This document shows positions 33,567 through 40,933 of a stretch of DNA of 64,000 bases, one piece after another (positions within the stretch are counted from its first letter, which is position 1; every line of letters starts with the position of its first letter). Both the position numbers and the translations under genes were made by a program. This DNA comes from Muribaculaceae bacterium (GTDB lineage: Bacteria > Bacteroidota > Bacteroidia > Bacteroidales > Muribaculaceae): the NCBI GenBank assembly GCA_009775225.1, contig VSPE01000006.1, positions 13,640-77,639 of the forward strand. Reading direction: 5' to 3'. The notes beneath the pieces are model-generated. The model did not search any database. It saw only the letters and a list, made by a program, of their open reading frames with translations, and was not told the origin of the DNA.

Positions 33567-34812
33567 GCGACACTCCATACCGCTGGCCGAGCTGTGCCGC
33601 CGCATAGGCTTCGCCGTGAACTCAGCGCCAGGGCTTTCCGACGTGTGGGTGACGGCGGAGACCTCCGATGTACGCACCTCGGGAGGCCACTGCTACATGG
33701 AGCTTATCGAGAAGGATAGCGCCGGAGGAATACCACTGGCCAAGTGCCGCGCCGTGATATGGGCCTCAGCTTTCGCAAGGCTGGGGGCGGCTTTCCATGC
33801 GGCCACAGGCTCGCGCCTGCGCTCCGACATGAAAATCATGGCCAAGGTATCGGCAAGCTACCACACCGTATACGGCCTCTCCCTCGTAATCACCGACATC
33901 GACCCTGCATACACCGTGGGCGACCTCGCCCGTCGGCGCATGGAGATAATAGCACGCCTGCAGGACGACGGCGTATACGACCTAAACCGCGAGTTGGAGT
34001 GGAACCCCGTGCCCTCGCGGGTGGCGGTAATATCGGCAGCCGGAGCAGCCGGCTACGGCGACTTTGTAAAACACCTGCACCTCAACCCCTACCGCCTGCG
34101 TTTCGACACCACTCTCTTTACAGCCACGCTGCAGGGCGAGCGCACCTCGGCAAGCGTGATAGCAGCCCTTGAAGCCATTATGGAAAGAGTGGATGATTTC
34201 GACTGCGTGGTAATCATTCGCGGCGGCGGTGCGGTGAGCGACCTCGCATCATTCGACGACTACGAGCTGGCCTTCAACATAGCCCAATTCCCTCTGCCCG
34301 TCATTGTAGGCATAGGGCACGAACGCGACACCAACGTGCTTGACTACGTGGCAAACACACGCGTAAAAACACCTACAGCTGCCGCAGAAGTTCTCATAGG
34401 GCGCATGTCCGATGCCTTGCAGGCCGTACACTTGCTCGGACGCGACATTCTCGACACCGTATCCGACCGCCTCGACGGGCAGCACCGTCAGCTCGCATAT
34501 TATCAGGGCAACCTCCCCGCACTCGTGCGCGGCATCATTGAGCGCAACCGCAGGCGCACAGGCCCCGAAGTGGCCGAAGCTATTGAAACTACCGCCCGCA
34601 ACATATTAATCCGAAAAGCCGACCGCCTCACCGCGCTCGGCGAAATTCTCGACGCCCTCTCTCCCGAAGCGACTCTGCGCAGAGGCTATTCCATAACACG
34701 TCACGAAGGCCATGCCGTAACCGATGCCTCACTCCTGCCCGAAGGCGCCCGCATCACTACCACCTTCGCCAAAGGCACCGCAGAGTCGGTAGTGACAAAA
34801 GAAACGATGTAA
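33556..34812 (+). CDS. xseA: Exodeoxyribonuclease VII large subunit
   Basis: A 418-residue nuclease subunit that degrades single-stranded DNA together with XseB. It has an N-terminal OB fold (about 10-110; GLSDVWVTAETSDVRTSGGHCYMEL) and the exonuclease domain with VAVISAAGAAGYGDF, VVIIRGGGAVSDLASFDDYELA and GIGHERDTNVLDYVANTRVKTPTAAAE. Length is near normal. The start overlaps the DUF3256 gene. The small-subunit gene xseB, often directly downstream, is not present: only about 140 bp separate xseA from the convergent acetyltransferase gene, with no suitable frame. Confidence 0.95.
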   Translation: MRSERHSIPLAELCRRIGFAVNSAPGLSDVWVTAETSDVRTSGGHCYMELIEKDSAGGIPLAKCRAVIWASAFARLGAAFHAATGSRLRSDMKIMAKVSASYHTVYGLSLVITDIDPAYTVGDLARRRMEIIARLQDDGVYDLNRELEWNPVPSRVAVISAAGAAGYGDFVKHLHLNPYRLRFDTTLFTATLQGERTSASVIAALEAIMERVDDFDCVVIIRGGGAVSDLASFDDYELAFNIAQFPLPVIVGIGHERDTNVLDYVANTRVKTPTAAAEVLIGRMSDALQAVHLLGRDILDTVSDRLDGQHRQLAYYQGNLPALVRGIIERNRRRTGPEVAEAIETTARNILIRKADRLTALGEILDALSPEATLRRGYSITRHEGHAVTDASLLPEGARITTTFAKGTAESVVTKETM

Positions 34813-34894
34813 AAACGGAGCGACGACATTTAGGCTGCAGTTAGTTCAACCATCCCGCAGCATAGCTGCATATTAGAGAATGATTTATAAAAAA

Positions 34895-34930
34895 GGAAAG
34901 ACATCAGGAACTAAGTTCCCATGCCTTTCC
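34895..34930. terminator. Possible terminator between convergent xseA and acetyltransferase genes
   Basis: Two nested inverted repeats, GGAAAG/CTTTCC outside and GGAAC/GTTCC inside (3-nt loop), lie between the two stop codons. An A-run precedes the hairpin, so read leftward it would give a U-tract. This suits the minus-strand operon best. Confidence 0.5.
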
Positions 34931-34955
34931 GTGTTCCAAATAAGAATGATACGCC

Positions 34956-36089
34956 TTACAGCATCTTGCGGAACGCGCGTCGGCGACGGTGCTGACGGCG
35001 CTCGAAGTATTCCCACTGCTTCTGCACGTTTTCGTTACCTTCAAGCTCTACGTTGCTCTCGGCGAATTTGTAGCCACTGGCGGCGAAGCGGGGGATAAGG
35101 TCTGCGAAGATGAGCGCGTTTACACCCTTGCTCTGATAGTCGGGGCGCACAGCCACAAGCAGAAGGTCTACCACATCGGTATGGCCACCTATAGCGCGCA
35201 GCAGGTGATACCAGCCGAAGGGGAAAAGCTTGCCGCGGCCTTTGCGCAGAGCCTGCGATAGTGAGGGCATGGCTATGCCAAGAGCCACAAGAGTGCCTTC
35301 GCCGTCGATAACAAGAGACACGTCTTCGAGGCGCAGCACACCTATATATTGTGCTATGTAATGCTCAATCTGCCTGTCGGTGAGGGCTACATAGCCGTAA
35401 AGGTCTTTGTAGGCATCGTTCACCAGCTCGAATATGGCGCGGCCGTATTCAGCCTTGATTTTTGAGCGTGAAGTATATTTCTTTACCGACAGATTATATT
35501 TGCGTGCCACAATTTCAGCTATGCGCGCGTGCTTTTCAGGCACCTCGGGAGGCACCGTAATGCGGTATTCTATCCAATCGGCGTCTTTCTCGTAGCCCAT
35601 GCGCACCATGTGCTCGGGATAGTACGGATAGTTGTATATGGTAGCCATTGTTCCGTCTTCCTCGAAGCCCTCGATGAGCATGCCTTCCTGGTCGAGGTCG
35701 CTAAAGCCCATAGGGCCTACTATCTCGGTCATGCCGCGGCAGCGCCCCCATTCCTCGACAGCGGCAAAAAGCTCGTCGACCACCTCGGCGTCGTCCACAA
35801 AGTTCACAAAGCCGAAGCGCATCTGTCGGCGCCCGGTCTTTTCATTGGCCGCGCGGTTGATTATGGCAGTGATAGTACCCACAGGCTCGCCGTTGCGGAA
35901 AGCCATGAACGACTGCGACTCGCAGAAGTCGGATGCAGGGTTCTTGTCGGGCGAGAGTGTCGCAATCTCGTCGAACACCAGTGGCGGCACGTAATAGGGA
36001 TTGTTGCGGTATAGGTCAATTCCGAACTGCACATACTGGTGCAGGTGGTCGTCGTCGGAAGTTATGGGATGAACGAAGACAGAAGACAT
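34956..36089 (-). CDS. GNAT-superfamily acyltransferase, YghO-like
   Basis: A 377-residue protein with GNAT-like features in two halves: an N-terminal part (NNPYYVPPLVFDE, SFMAFRNGEPVGTITAIINR, FGFVNFVDDAEVVDELF, IVGPMGFSDLDQEGMLIEGF) and a C-terminal acetyl-CoA-type fold (LLLVAVRPDYQSKGVNALIFADLIPRF). The layout and length resemble the YghO-type group; I recall that bacterial ceramide synthase belongs near this group. No serine palmitoyltransferase is in the window, so an acyltransferase in sphingolipid synthesis is only a hypothesis. Its first 28 nt overlap the end of the kinase-like gene. There is no signal peptide or membrane helix. Confidence 0.75.
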   Translation of the reverse strand: MSSVFVHPITSDDDHLHQYVQFGIDLYRNNPYYVPPLVFDEIATLSPDKNPASDFCESQSFMAFRNGEPVGTITAIINRAANEKTGRRQMRFGFVNFVDDAEVVDELFAAVEEWGRCRGMTEIVGPMGFSDLDQEGMLIEGFEEDGTMATIYNYPYYPEHMVRMGYEKDADWIEYRITVPPEVPEKHARIAEIVARKYNLSVKKYTSRSKIKAEYGRAIFELVNDAYKDLYGYVALTDRQIEHYIAQYIGVLRLEDVSLVIDGEGTLVALGIAMPSLSQALRKGRGKLFPFGWYHLLRAIGGHTDVVDLLLVAVRPDYQSKGVNALIFADLIPRFAASGYKFAESNVELEGNENVQKQWEYFERRQHRRRRAFRKML

Positions 36090-36868
36090 AGTGAATTAGG
36101 CAATATTGCATTCAGCGTGGTAGGCGAGGGCGCGTAGGGCGACTTGAGCCATATCACGAGGAAGAGCATGAGCGCCAGGAATGCAATGATAATGAAGTAG
36201 AACATGCTGTTGCCACGACCTTCGAGCGCGAGGTGTACCTGCTGCATGTCGCGGAAGCGACGCTTCGGGTCGGGGTCGGTGCATTTGCGCGCCACACGGC
36301 GCAGAACGGGGTCTTTGGAGTCGACTGCGTCAAGAGCCTCGGTGAGCACCTTTCCGTAGTTGTAGATATCGTCGGCAGTACTCTGGTGCGAGAGGCGGGG
36401 ACGCTGCTCGTAGCCCACGTCGATAAGCTTAAGATTGCCGATATTCTCGGTGAAGAGAATATTGTCGGGAGTAAGGTCGGGGTGCACGATGTGCTGCCCC
36501 TCGATGTACTCGAGGGCGCTCACAAGCTGGTGGCGAAGCTGCTCTATGTGCGCGGATGTCACCTTTTTCTCGTCGATGAGCTTGCGTAGGGAGTCTCCGT
36601 AAACATCGTCGGTGACAATACAGCGCCCAATGCCGGGGATATCCTCAAAATCGTTTATCATCACGATATTGGGATGCGCAAGGCTATAACGCACATCGAA
36701 TTCCTGCTCTATCATCGCCTGATAGCGCGGGTCGTCGGCAAACTCGGGGCGCAGAGTCTTTATCATGACCCACTTGCCGAATTTCTTGGCAGTATAGATA
36801 TGATAGAACTCCTCATCCCACTGGGGCAGGTGCTCGATTTCGGTCCAGCGTTCGGCAGCTTCAGCCAT
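36062..36868 (-). CDS. Ser/Thr protein kinase-like protein with a C-terminal membrane anchor
   Basis: A 268-residue eukaryotic-like kinase fold. An ATP-anchoring Lys37 (WVMIKTLR), a hinge-like IVTDDVYGDSLRKL, the catalytic loop HPDLTPDN (Asp131, Asn136) and the metal-binding Asp150 (LIDVG) are present. The usual Lys of DxKxxN is Thr133 and HRD is HPD, so activity may be weak or different. The N-lobe is short. After the kinase domain a hydrophobic segment (MFYFIIIAFLALMLFLVIW, about 218-236) gives a single membrane anchor, with the kinase in the cytoplasm. It overlaps the acetyltransferase gene by 28 nt and follows the Lrp gene by 30 bp. Confidence 0.82.
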   Translation of the reverse strand: MAEAAERWTEIEHLPQWDEEFYHIYTAKKFGKWVMIKTLRPEFADDPRYQAMIEQEFDVRYSLAHPNIVMINDFEDIPGIGRCIVTDDVYGDSLRKLIDEKKVTSAHIEQLRHQLVSALEYIEGQHIVHPDLTPDNILFTENIGNLKLIDVGYEQRPRLSHQSTADDIYNYGKVLTEALDAVDSKDPVLRRVARKCTDPDPKRRFRDMQQVHLALEGRGNSMFYFIIIAFLALMLFLVIWLKSPYAPSPTTLNAILPNSLCLLSSFIP

Positions 36869-36898
36869 AATATGTGATATTTAGCGTTTTATTAATAA

Positions 36899-37375
36899 TC
36901 AGTTGATATCCTCGCCTTCGAGACGCACGGGAATTTCACGGTGGATTGAGTGGTCGAGCGAGATAAGGGTCTCTGTGCCGGTCACACCTGGTATCATCTG
37001 GATTTTCTTGTTGAGAAGCTCCATAAGATGTTCGTTGTCGCGGGCAAAGAGCTTGATGAGCATTGTGTAGGGACCGGTTGTGAAATGGCATTCAACAACT
37101 TCGGGTATTTTCTCGAGTTCGGGCACAACATCACTGTACATGGCACCGCGCTCGAGGTTCACACCTATATAAGTGCAGGTGGCGTAACCGAGGATTTTGG
37201 GGTTGACATGATAGCCAGAGCCGGTAATGACTTTCATATCGATAAGTCTCTGTATACGCTGGTGCACAGCCGCACGCGACACACCGCACACAAGCGCCAC
37301 ATCTTTCGACGGTATGCGGGCATTGTGCATGACTATCTGGAGTATCTTGCGGTCGAGATTGTCTATTTTTTCCAT
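36899..37375 (-). CDS. Lrp/AsnC-family transcriptional regulator
   Basis: A 158-residue regulator with an N-terminal helix-turn-helix (DRKILQIVMHNARIPSKDVA, then GVSRAAVHQRIQRL) and a C-terminal RAM/AsnC effector domain (CTYIGVNLERG, VVECHFTTGPYTMLIKLFARD, GVTGTETLISLDHSI). Such proteins sense amino acids and control metabolic genes. It is the first gene of a leftward unit with the kinase-like and acetyltransferase genes, under a consensus promoter about 25 bp upstream. Its targets are not visible from the sequence. Confidence 0.93.
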   Translation of the reverse strand: MEKIDNLDRKILQIVMHNARIPSKDVALVCGVSRAAVHQRIQRLIDMKVITGSGYHVNPKILGYATCTYIGVNLERGAMYSDVVPELEKIPEVVECHFTTGPYTMLIKLFARDNEHLMELLNKKIQMIPGVTGTETLISLDHSIHREIPVRLEGEDIN

Positions 37376-37404
37376 GAGAAGATAAGTATTAGTGTTTTAG
37401 CATG

Positions 37405-37436
37405 CAAAATTACACAATTATATGAGAATTGCCAAA
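37405..37436 (-). promoter_or_regulatory. Bacteroidetes-type promoter of the Lrp operon
   Basis: On the minus strand, TTTG (37433-37436), 20 bp, and TAATTTTG (37405-37412) give a full match, 30 bp before the start codon. Confidence 0.8.
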
Positions 37437-37735
37437 AATATTATCAAAAAGATTAAAAACAAGGCTCCTAAAGAACTATAATGAGCATATTGCCATTCTC
37501 AGCCACCTCCGTGCGCACTTCTTCAGCAGCCTGGAAAAAGACGTGCCGCACATGTGTTTAACATTTTTTTGCAATATAGCCAAAACCGCATTACAGATGC
37601 TTCTGTCAGCGATTTAGGGACCGCGCACATAGCTATATAACAAACTTGAATGTAGAAAAATTTCCGTAGTCGAAGAAAATTTACTTACTTTGCACCGCAA
37701 AATTGCCAATTTTATTAATCAAAATACTTATCATC
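37437..37735. other. Intergenic region between the Lrp operon and acpP
   Basis: About 300 bp separate the divergent Lrp and acpP transcription units. A 62-codon open frame at 37429-37617 has neither a family resemblance nor a ribosome-binding context and was not called. The acpP promoter probably uses TTTC (37661-37664) with TACTTTG (37686-37692), a near-consensus pair. Nothing else was recognised. Confidence 0.5.
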
Positions 37736-37969
37736 ATGTCAGAAATTGCAGATCGCGTGAAAAACATCGTAGTTGACAAACTCGGTGTTGAGCCCGAAAA
37801 AGTAACTGAAGAAGCAGCATTCATCACCGACCTCGGTGCAGACTCTCTCGATACCGTAGAGCTGATTATGGACTTCGAAAAAGAATTCGGCATCACCATC
37901 CCCGACGAAGAAGCTGAAAAAATCAAAACAGTAGGCGACGCTGTTGCCTTCGTTGAAGCCCACGCGTAA
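37736..37969 (+). CDS. acpP: Acyl carrier protein
   Basis: A 77-residue acidic four-helix protein that carries growing acyl chains on a phosphopantetheine attached to Ser37 in the signature LGADSLDTVEL. Length and sequence are typical. The ATG at 37736 (MSEIADRVKNIV) gives the normal N-terminus; upstream in-frame codons lie in the leader. fabF follows 166 bp later with a hairpin in the gap, as expected for the fatty-acid synthesis pair. Confidence 0.97.
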   Translation: MSEIADRVKNIVVDKLGVEPEKVTEEAAFITDLGADSLDTVELIMDFEKEFGITIPDEEAEKIKTVGDAVAFVEAHA

Positions 37970-38002
37970 TAAGCAGGAACGCTTAGCAACACACAACCAT
38001 AC

Positions 38003-38040
38003 AACCGCCGCGAAATTTCGCAGAAAATGAAACGGCGGTT
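38003..38040 (+). terminator. Hairpin between acpP and fabF
   Basis: An 8-bp perfect stem (AACCGCCG / CGGCGGTT) with a 22-nt loop is followed by TTGGTTTTTTT. It could end the acpP transcript partly, giving far more ACP than FabF from one promoter. A smaller palindrome (CGAAATTTCG) lies in its loop. Confidence 0.6.
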
Positions 38041-38135
38041 TTGGTTTTTTTGTGTTTGCGCGCACGCACGCGTATATAGCTGCACACGCTCTCAATTCCT
38101 GTCAATACACAACACCACCACTCTCAATAAAATAC

Positions 38136-39404
38136 ATGGAACTTAAACGAGTAGTAGTCACCGGCCTGGGTGCCATTACCCCCATAGGCAACGACGTAGA
38201 CACCACCTGGGAAAACGCCAAGGCCGGTGTAAGCGGCGCAGGCCCCATCACTCACTTCGACGCAAGCCTCTTCAAGACCAAGTTTGCCTGCGAAGTGAAG
38301 AATTTCAATGCCTCAGAGCACTTCGACCGCAAAAAAGAGCGCACACTCGACCTCTATGCCCAGTATGCCCTCGTGGCTGCCCGTCAGGCCGTGGCCGACG
38401 CCAAGCTTGAAGAGGAAGGCGCCGGCGTAAACAAAAACCGCGTAGGCGTTATCGTAGCTGCCGGTATCGGCGGCCTCCACACTTTCGAGGAAGAAGCCGG
38501 ATACTATGCCCTCAACGCCGAGAAAGGCCCCAAATACAATCCCTTCTTCATCCCCAAGATGATTGCCGACATCGCTTCGGGCCACATCTCCATGGAGTAC
38601 GGCTACCACGGCCCCAACTATGGCGTGGTATCGGCATGCGCATCGTCAAACAACGCTATCATCGATGCCTTCAACCTCATACGCCTCGGAAAAGCCGACG
38701 TCATTCTTACCGGCGGCGCTGAAGCTGCAATCTTCCCCGCAGGTGTAGGCGGCTTCAACTCTATGCACGCACTTTCGACCCGCAATGACAGCCCCGAGAC
38801 AGCATCGCGCCCCTTCAGCAAAAGCCGCGACGGCTTTGTTATGGGCGAAGGCTCAGCTGTACTCGTACTCGAAGAACTCGAGCACGCTCTCGCACGCGGC
38901 GCCAAAATCTACTGTGAAGTAGCCGGCGGCGGTCTCTCGGCCGACGCTTACCACCTCACCGCAACTCACCCCGACGGCCTCGGAGCAAAGCTCGCTATGG
39001 AAAATGCTCTCGAAGACGCAGGCATGAAGCCCGAAGACATCGACTACATCAACGTGCACGGCACATCGACTCCCGTAGGCGACGTTTCGGAAGTGAAAGC
39101 CATTGTGGATGTATTCGGCGAAAGCGCACACAAGCTCAACATCTCGTCCACCAAGTCGATGACAGGCCACCTGCTCGGTGCAACCGGCGCTCTCGAAGCA
39201 ATCTTCTCGGTGAAGGCCGTTGAGGAAGACATCGTTCCGCCCACTATCAACCACGACCCCGAGGACGTAGACGAAAACATCGACTACTCACTCAACTTCA
39301 CCTTCGACAAGGCTCAGAAGCGTACTGTACGCGCCGCCCTCTCCAACTCTTTCGGCTTCGGCGGCCACAACGCTACCGTGATTGTGAAGAAATTCGAGAA
39401 ATAA
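38136..39404 (+). CDS. fabF: 3-oxoacyl-ACP synthase II
   Basis: A 422-residue condensing enzyme that elongates acyl-ACP with malonyl-ACP. The Cys-His-His triad is visible: Cys168 in VVSACASSNNAI, His308 in NVHGTSTPVGD and His345 in MTGHLLGATGA. The N-terminus MELKRVVVTGLGAITPIGND is canonical, and the ATG at 38136 fixes the start; an in-frame ATG at 38052 would add a non-homologous basic segment. It follows acpP, the usual gene order. A strong terminator follows. Confidence 0.97.
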   Translation: MELKRVVVTGLGAITPIGNDVDTTWENAKAGVSGAGPITHFDASLFKTKFACEVKNFNASEHFDRKKERTLDLYAQYALVAARQAVADAKLEEEGAGVNKNRVGVIVAAGIGGLHTFEEEAGYYALNAEKGPKYNPFFIPKMIADIASGHISMEYGYHGPNYGVVSACASSNNAIIDAFNLIRLGKADVILTGGAEAAIFPAGVGGFNSMHALSTRNDSPETASRPFSKSRDGFVMGEGSAVLVLEELEHALARGAKIYCEVAGGGLSADAYHLTATHPDGLGAKLAMENALEDAGMKPEDIDYINVHGTSTPVGDVSEVKAIVDVFGESAHKLNISSTKSMTGHLLGATGALEAIFSVKAVEEDIVPPTINHDPEDVDENIDYSLNFTFDKAQKRTVRAALSNSFGFGGHNATVIVKKFEK

Positions 39405-39430
39405 GAGCACTCCTCGCTCAAACCTTATCT

Positions 39431-39470
39431 GACAGAAAAGACATCGAAAGGGGCTAACACCTTTTCTGTC
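39431..39470 (+). terminator. Terminator after fabF
   Basis: A 10-bp perfect stem (GACAGAAAAG / CTTTTCTGTC) with a 20-nt loop is followed by TTTTCTGTCTTTTTT. The 3' arm is partly repeated right after the stem. Confidence 0.75.
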
Positions 39471-39512
39471 TTTTCTGTCTTTTTTATCCCCAAACAAAGT
39501 TTACTGTCAGAC

Positions 39513-40196
39513 ATGAAAATCGGAATAATAGTTGCCATGGATAAGGAAATGGCACTACTGCTCCCGCTAATCGCCGACGCCTCCACCGCAACGGTGAACG
39601 GCACCGACTTCCACACCGGACGCATGGGCCGTCATCAGGTAGTGGCCTGCAAATGCGGCATCGGCAAGGTCAACGCAGCCATCGGCGCACTCACACTCAT
39701 AGAGAACTTCCGCCCCGACATGGTGGTGAATACAGGCGTGGCAGGCGGGACCGGCGCCACCGACGACCCCGCACGCGTGCTCGACGTGGTGCTCGCCACC
39801 GAGATTGCCTACCACGACGTGTGGTGCGGACCGGGCACAACCCGAGGCCAGGTGCCTGGCTTCCCCGAGCGCTTCGCCTGCCCCCTCGCCGAGGAAGTGC
39901 GAAAAGCGCTGGACGCAAAAGAAGGCCTCCTCGTATCGGGCGACATCTTCGTGGATGAGGTAGAAGACCTCAGGCGCATACTCGCACTCTACCCCGAAGC
40001 AAAGGCCGTAGACATGGAGTCGGCAGCCATTGCGCAGACCTGCCACACCAAAGGCGTACCATTCGTGTGCCTGCGGGTGGTAAGCGACACACCCGGCGAC
40101 GGCGGTAACGCTGCCGCATACGACTCGTTCTGGAACGACGCTCCAGCACGCACCTTCCACTCTGTAGAGCGCCTGCTCGACATCATCAGTGCATGA
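39513..40196 (+). CDS. mtnN: 5'-methylthioadenosine/S-adenosylhomocysteine nucleosidase
   Basis: A 227-residue purine-nucleoside hydrolase that recycles methylthioadenosine and S-adenosylhomocysteine. Catalytic residues fit the family: Glu12 (AMDKEMALL), Glu169 (VDMESAAIAQ) and Asp192 (RVVSDTPG). GVAGGTG forms the ribose/phosphate-site loop. Length is normal and there is no signal peptide. The end overlaps the next gene (ATGA), so the two are translationally coupled. Confidence 0.95.
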   Translation: MKIGIIVAMDKEMALLLPLIADASTATVNGTDFHTGRMGRHQVVACKCGIGKVNAAIGALTLIENFRPDMVVNTGVAGGTGATDDPARVLDVVLATEIAYHDVWCGPGTTRGQVPGFPERFACPLAEEVRKALDAKEGLLVSGDIFVDEVEDLRRILALYPEAKAVDMESAAIAQTCHTKGVPFVCLRVVSDTPGDGGNAAAYDSFWNDAPARTFHSVERLLDIISA

Positions 40197-40852
40197 AAGA
40201 CCTTCAAGCCATCCGCGGAACCACAATACTGCGGCGCATGGTGGCCCAAGGCGAGCACGAACGGCAAGACTTCAAATTTGCCATATCCGACGCCCGCAAG
40301 ATAGCACGCTCGCTGTCGGCCTTCGCCAACCACAGCGGCGGCCGCCTGCTCATCGGTGTAAAAGACAACGGCGTGATAGCCGGCGTACGCAACGAGGAAG
40401 ACATATACGTGGTAGAGCAGGCCGCCGAGCGCTACTGCCGCCCGCCACAGCGGATAACGTTCAAGGCCTACCGCCTCGAAGGCTCCGTGCGTGTGATAGT
40501 GGCCGAGATAGCGGCATCGGACGTGCGCCCCGTGAGCGTCGACGAAGGCGCCGGACTCATCAAGGCATATTACCGCGTGGCCGACGAGAACATTGCCGCA
40601 ACGCCAATGATGATGCGCGCATGGCAGCTCGCCTCCGACCCCGAAGCCGCCCCTCTCGACAGCCGCCACTACAGCCTCGCCGCAATCTTCGACAGCCTCG
40701 ATGTGCGCCTCGACGAGCAGCAGATAGCTCTGAGACTGCACCTGAGCGTGGCCGACACCTGCGAGATGATAGCGCGTCTGGCCGCCGCCGGAGTGCTGCG
40801 CTTCGTGCACGACAGCGCAGGGCGCTTCCTTGTGGCGGCTGCCGAGGCGTGA
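40193..40852 (+). CDS. AlbA/Schlafen-type putative DNA-binding protein
   Basis: A 219-residue protein with an AlbA_2 domain: EHERQDFKFAISDARKIARS, then the hallmark AFANHSGGRLLIGVKDNGVIAG, and YYRVADENIAAT. The C-terminal 70 residues look like a small winged helix (LSVADTCEMIARLAAAGVLRF). Members of this family are often regulators or defence-related, but this one is short, chromosomal and coupled to mtnN by a 4-bp overlap. Its role is unknown; the association may reflect a nucleotide- or AdoMet-related function, which is speculation. Confidence 0.83.
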   Translation: MKDLQAIRGTTILRRMVAQGEHERQDFKFAISDARKIARSLSAFANHSGGRLLIGVKDNGVIAGVRNEEDIYVVEQAAERYCRPPQRITFKAYRLEGSVRVIVAEIAASDVRPVSVDEGAGLIKAYYRVADENIAATPMMMRAWQLASDPEAAPLDSRHYSLAAIFDSLDVRLDEQQIALRLHLSVADTCEMIARLAAAGVLRFVHDSAGRFLVAAAEA

Positions 40853-40880
40853 GCATAGCGCGCACGCGTACAATAAATAT

Positions 40881-40911
40881 TTTGCGACTTACTTAAAAAT
40901 CACTACCTTTG
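40881..40911 (+). promoter_or_regulatory. Bacteroidetes-type promoter of pheT
   Basis: TTTG (40881-40884), 19 bp, and TACCTTTG (40904-40911) form a full consensus; the start codon is at 40934. Confidence 0.85.
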
Positions 40912-40933
40912 CAAGTCGAAAACACTCCAAGCA

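Noticed and set aside
37429..37617. 62-codon open frame upstream of acpP
   Set aside because: It begins inside the leftward Lrp promoter, lacks a ribosome-binding context and resembles no family.
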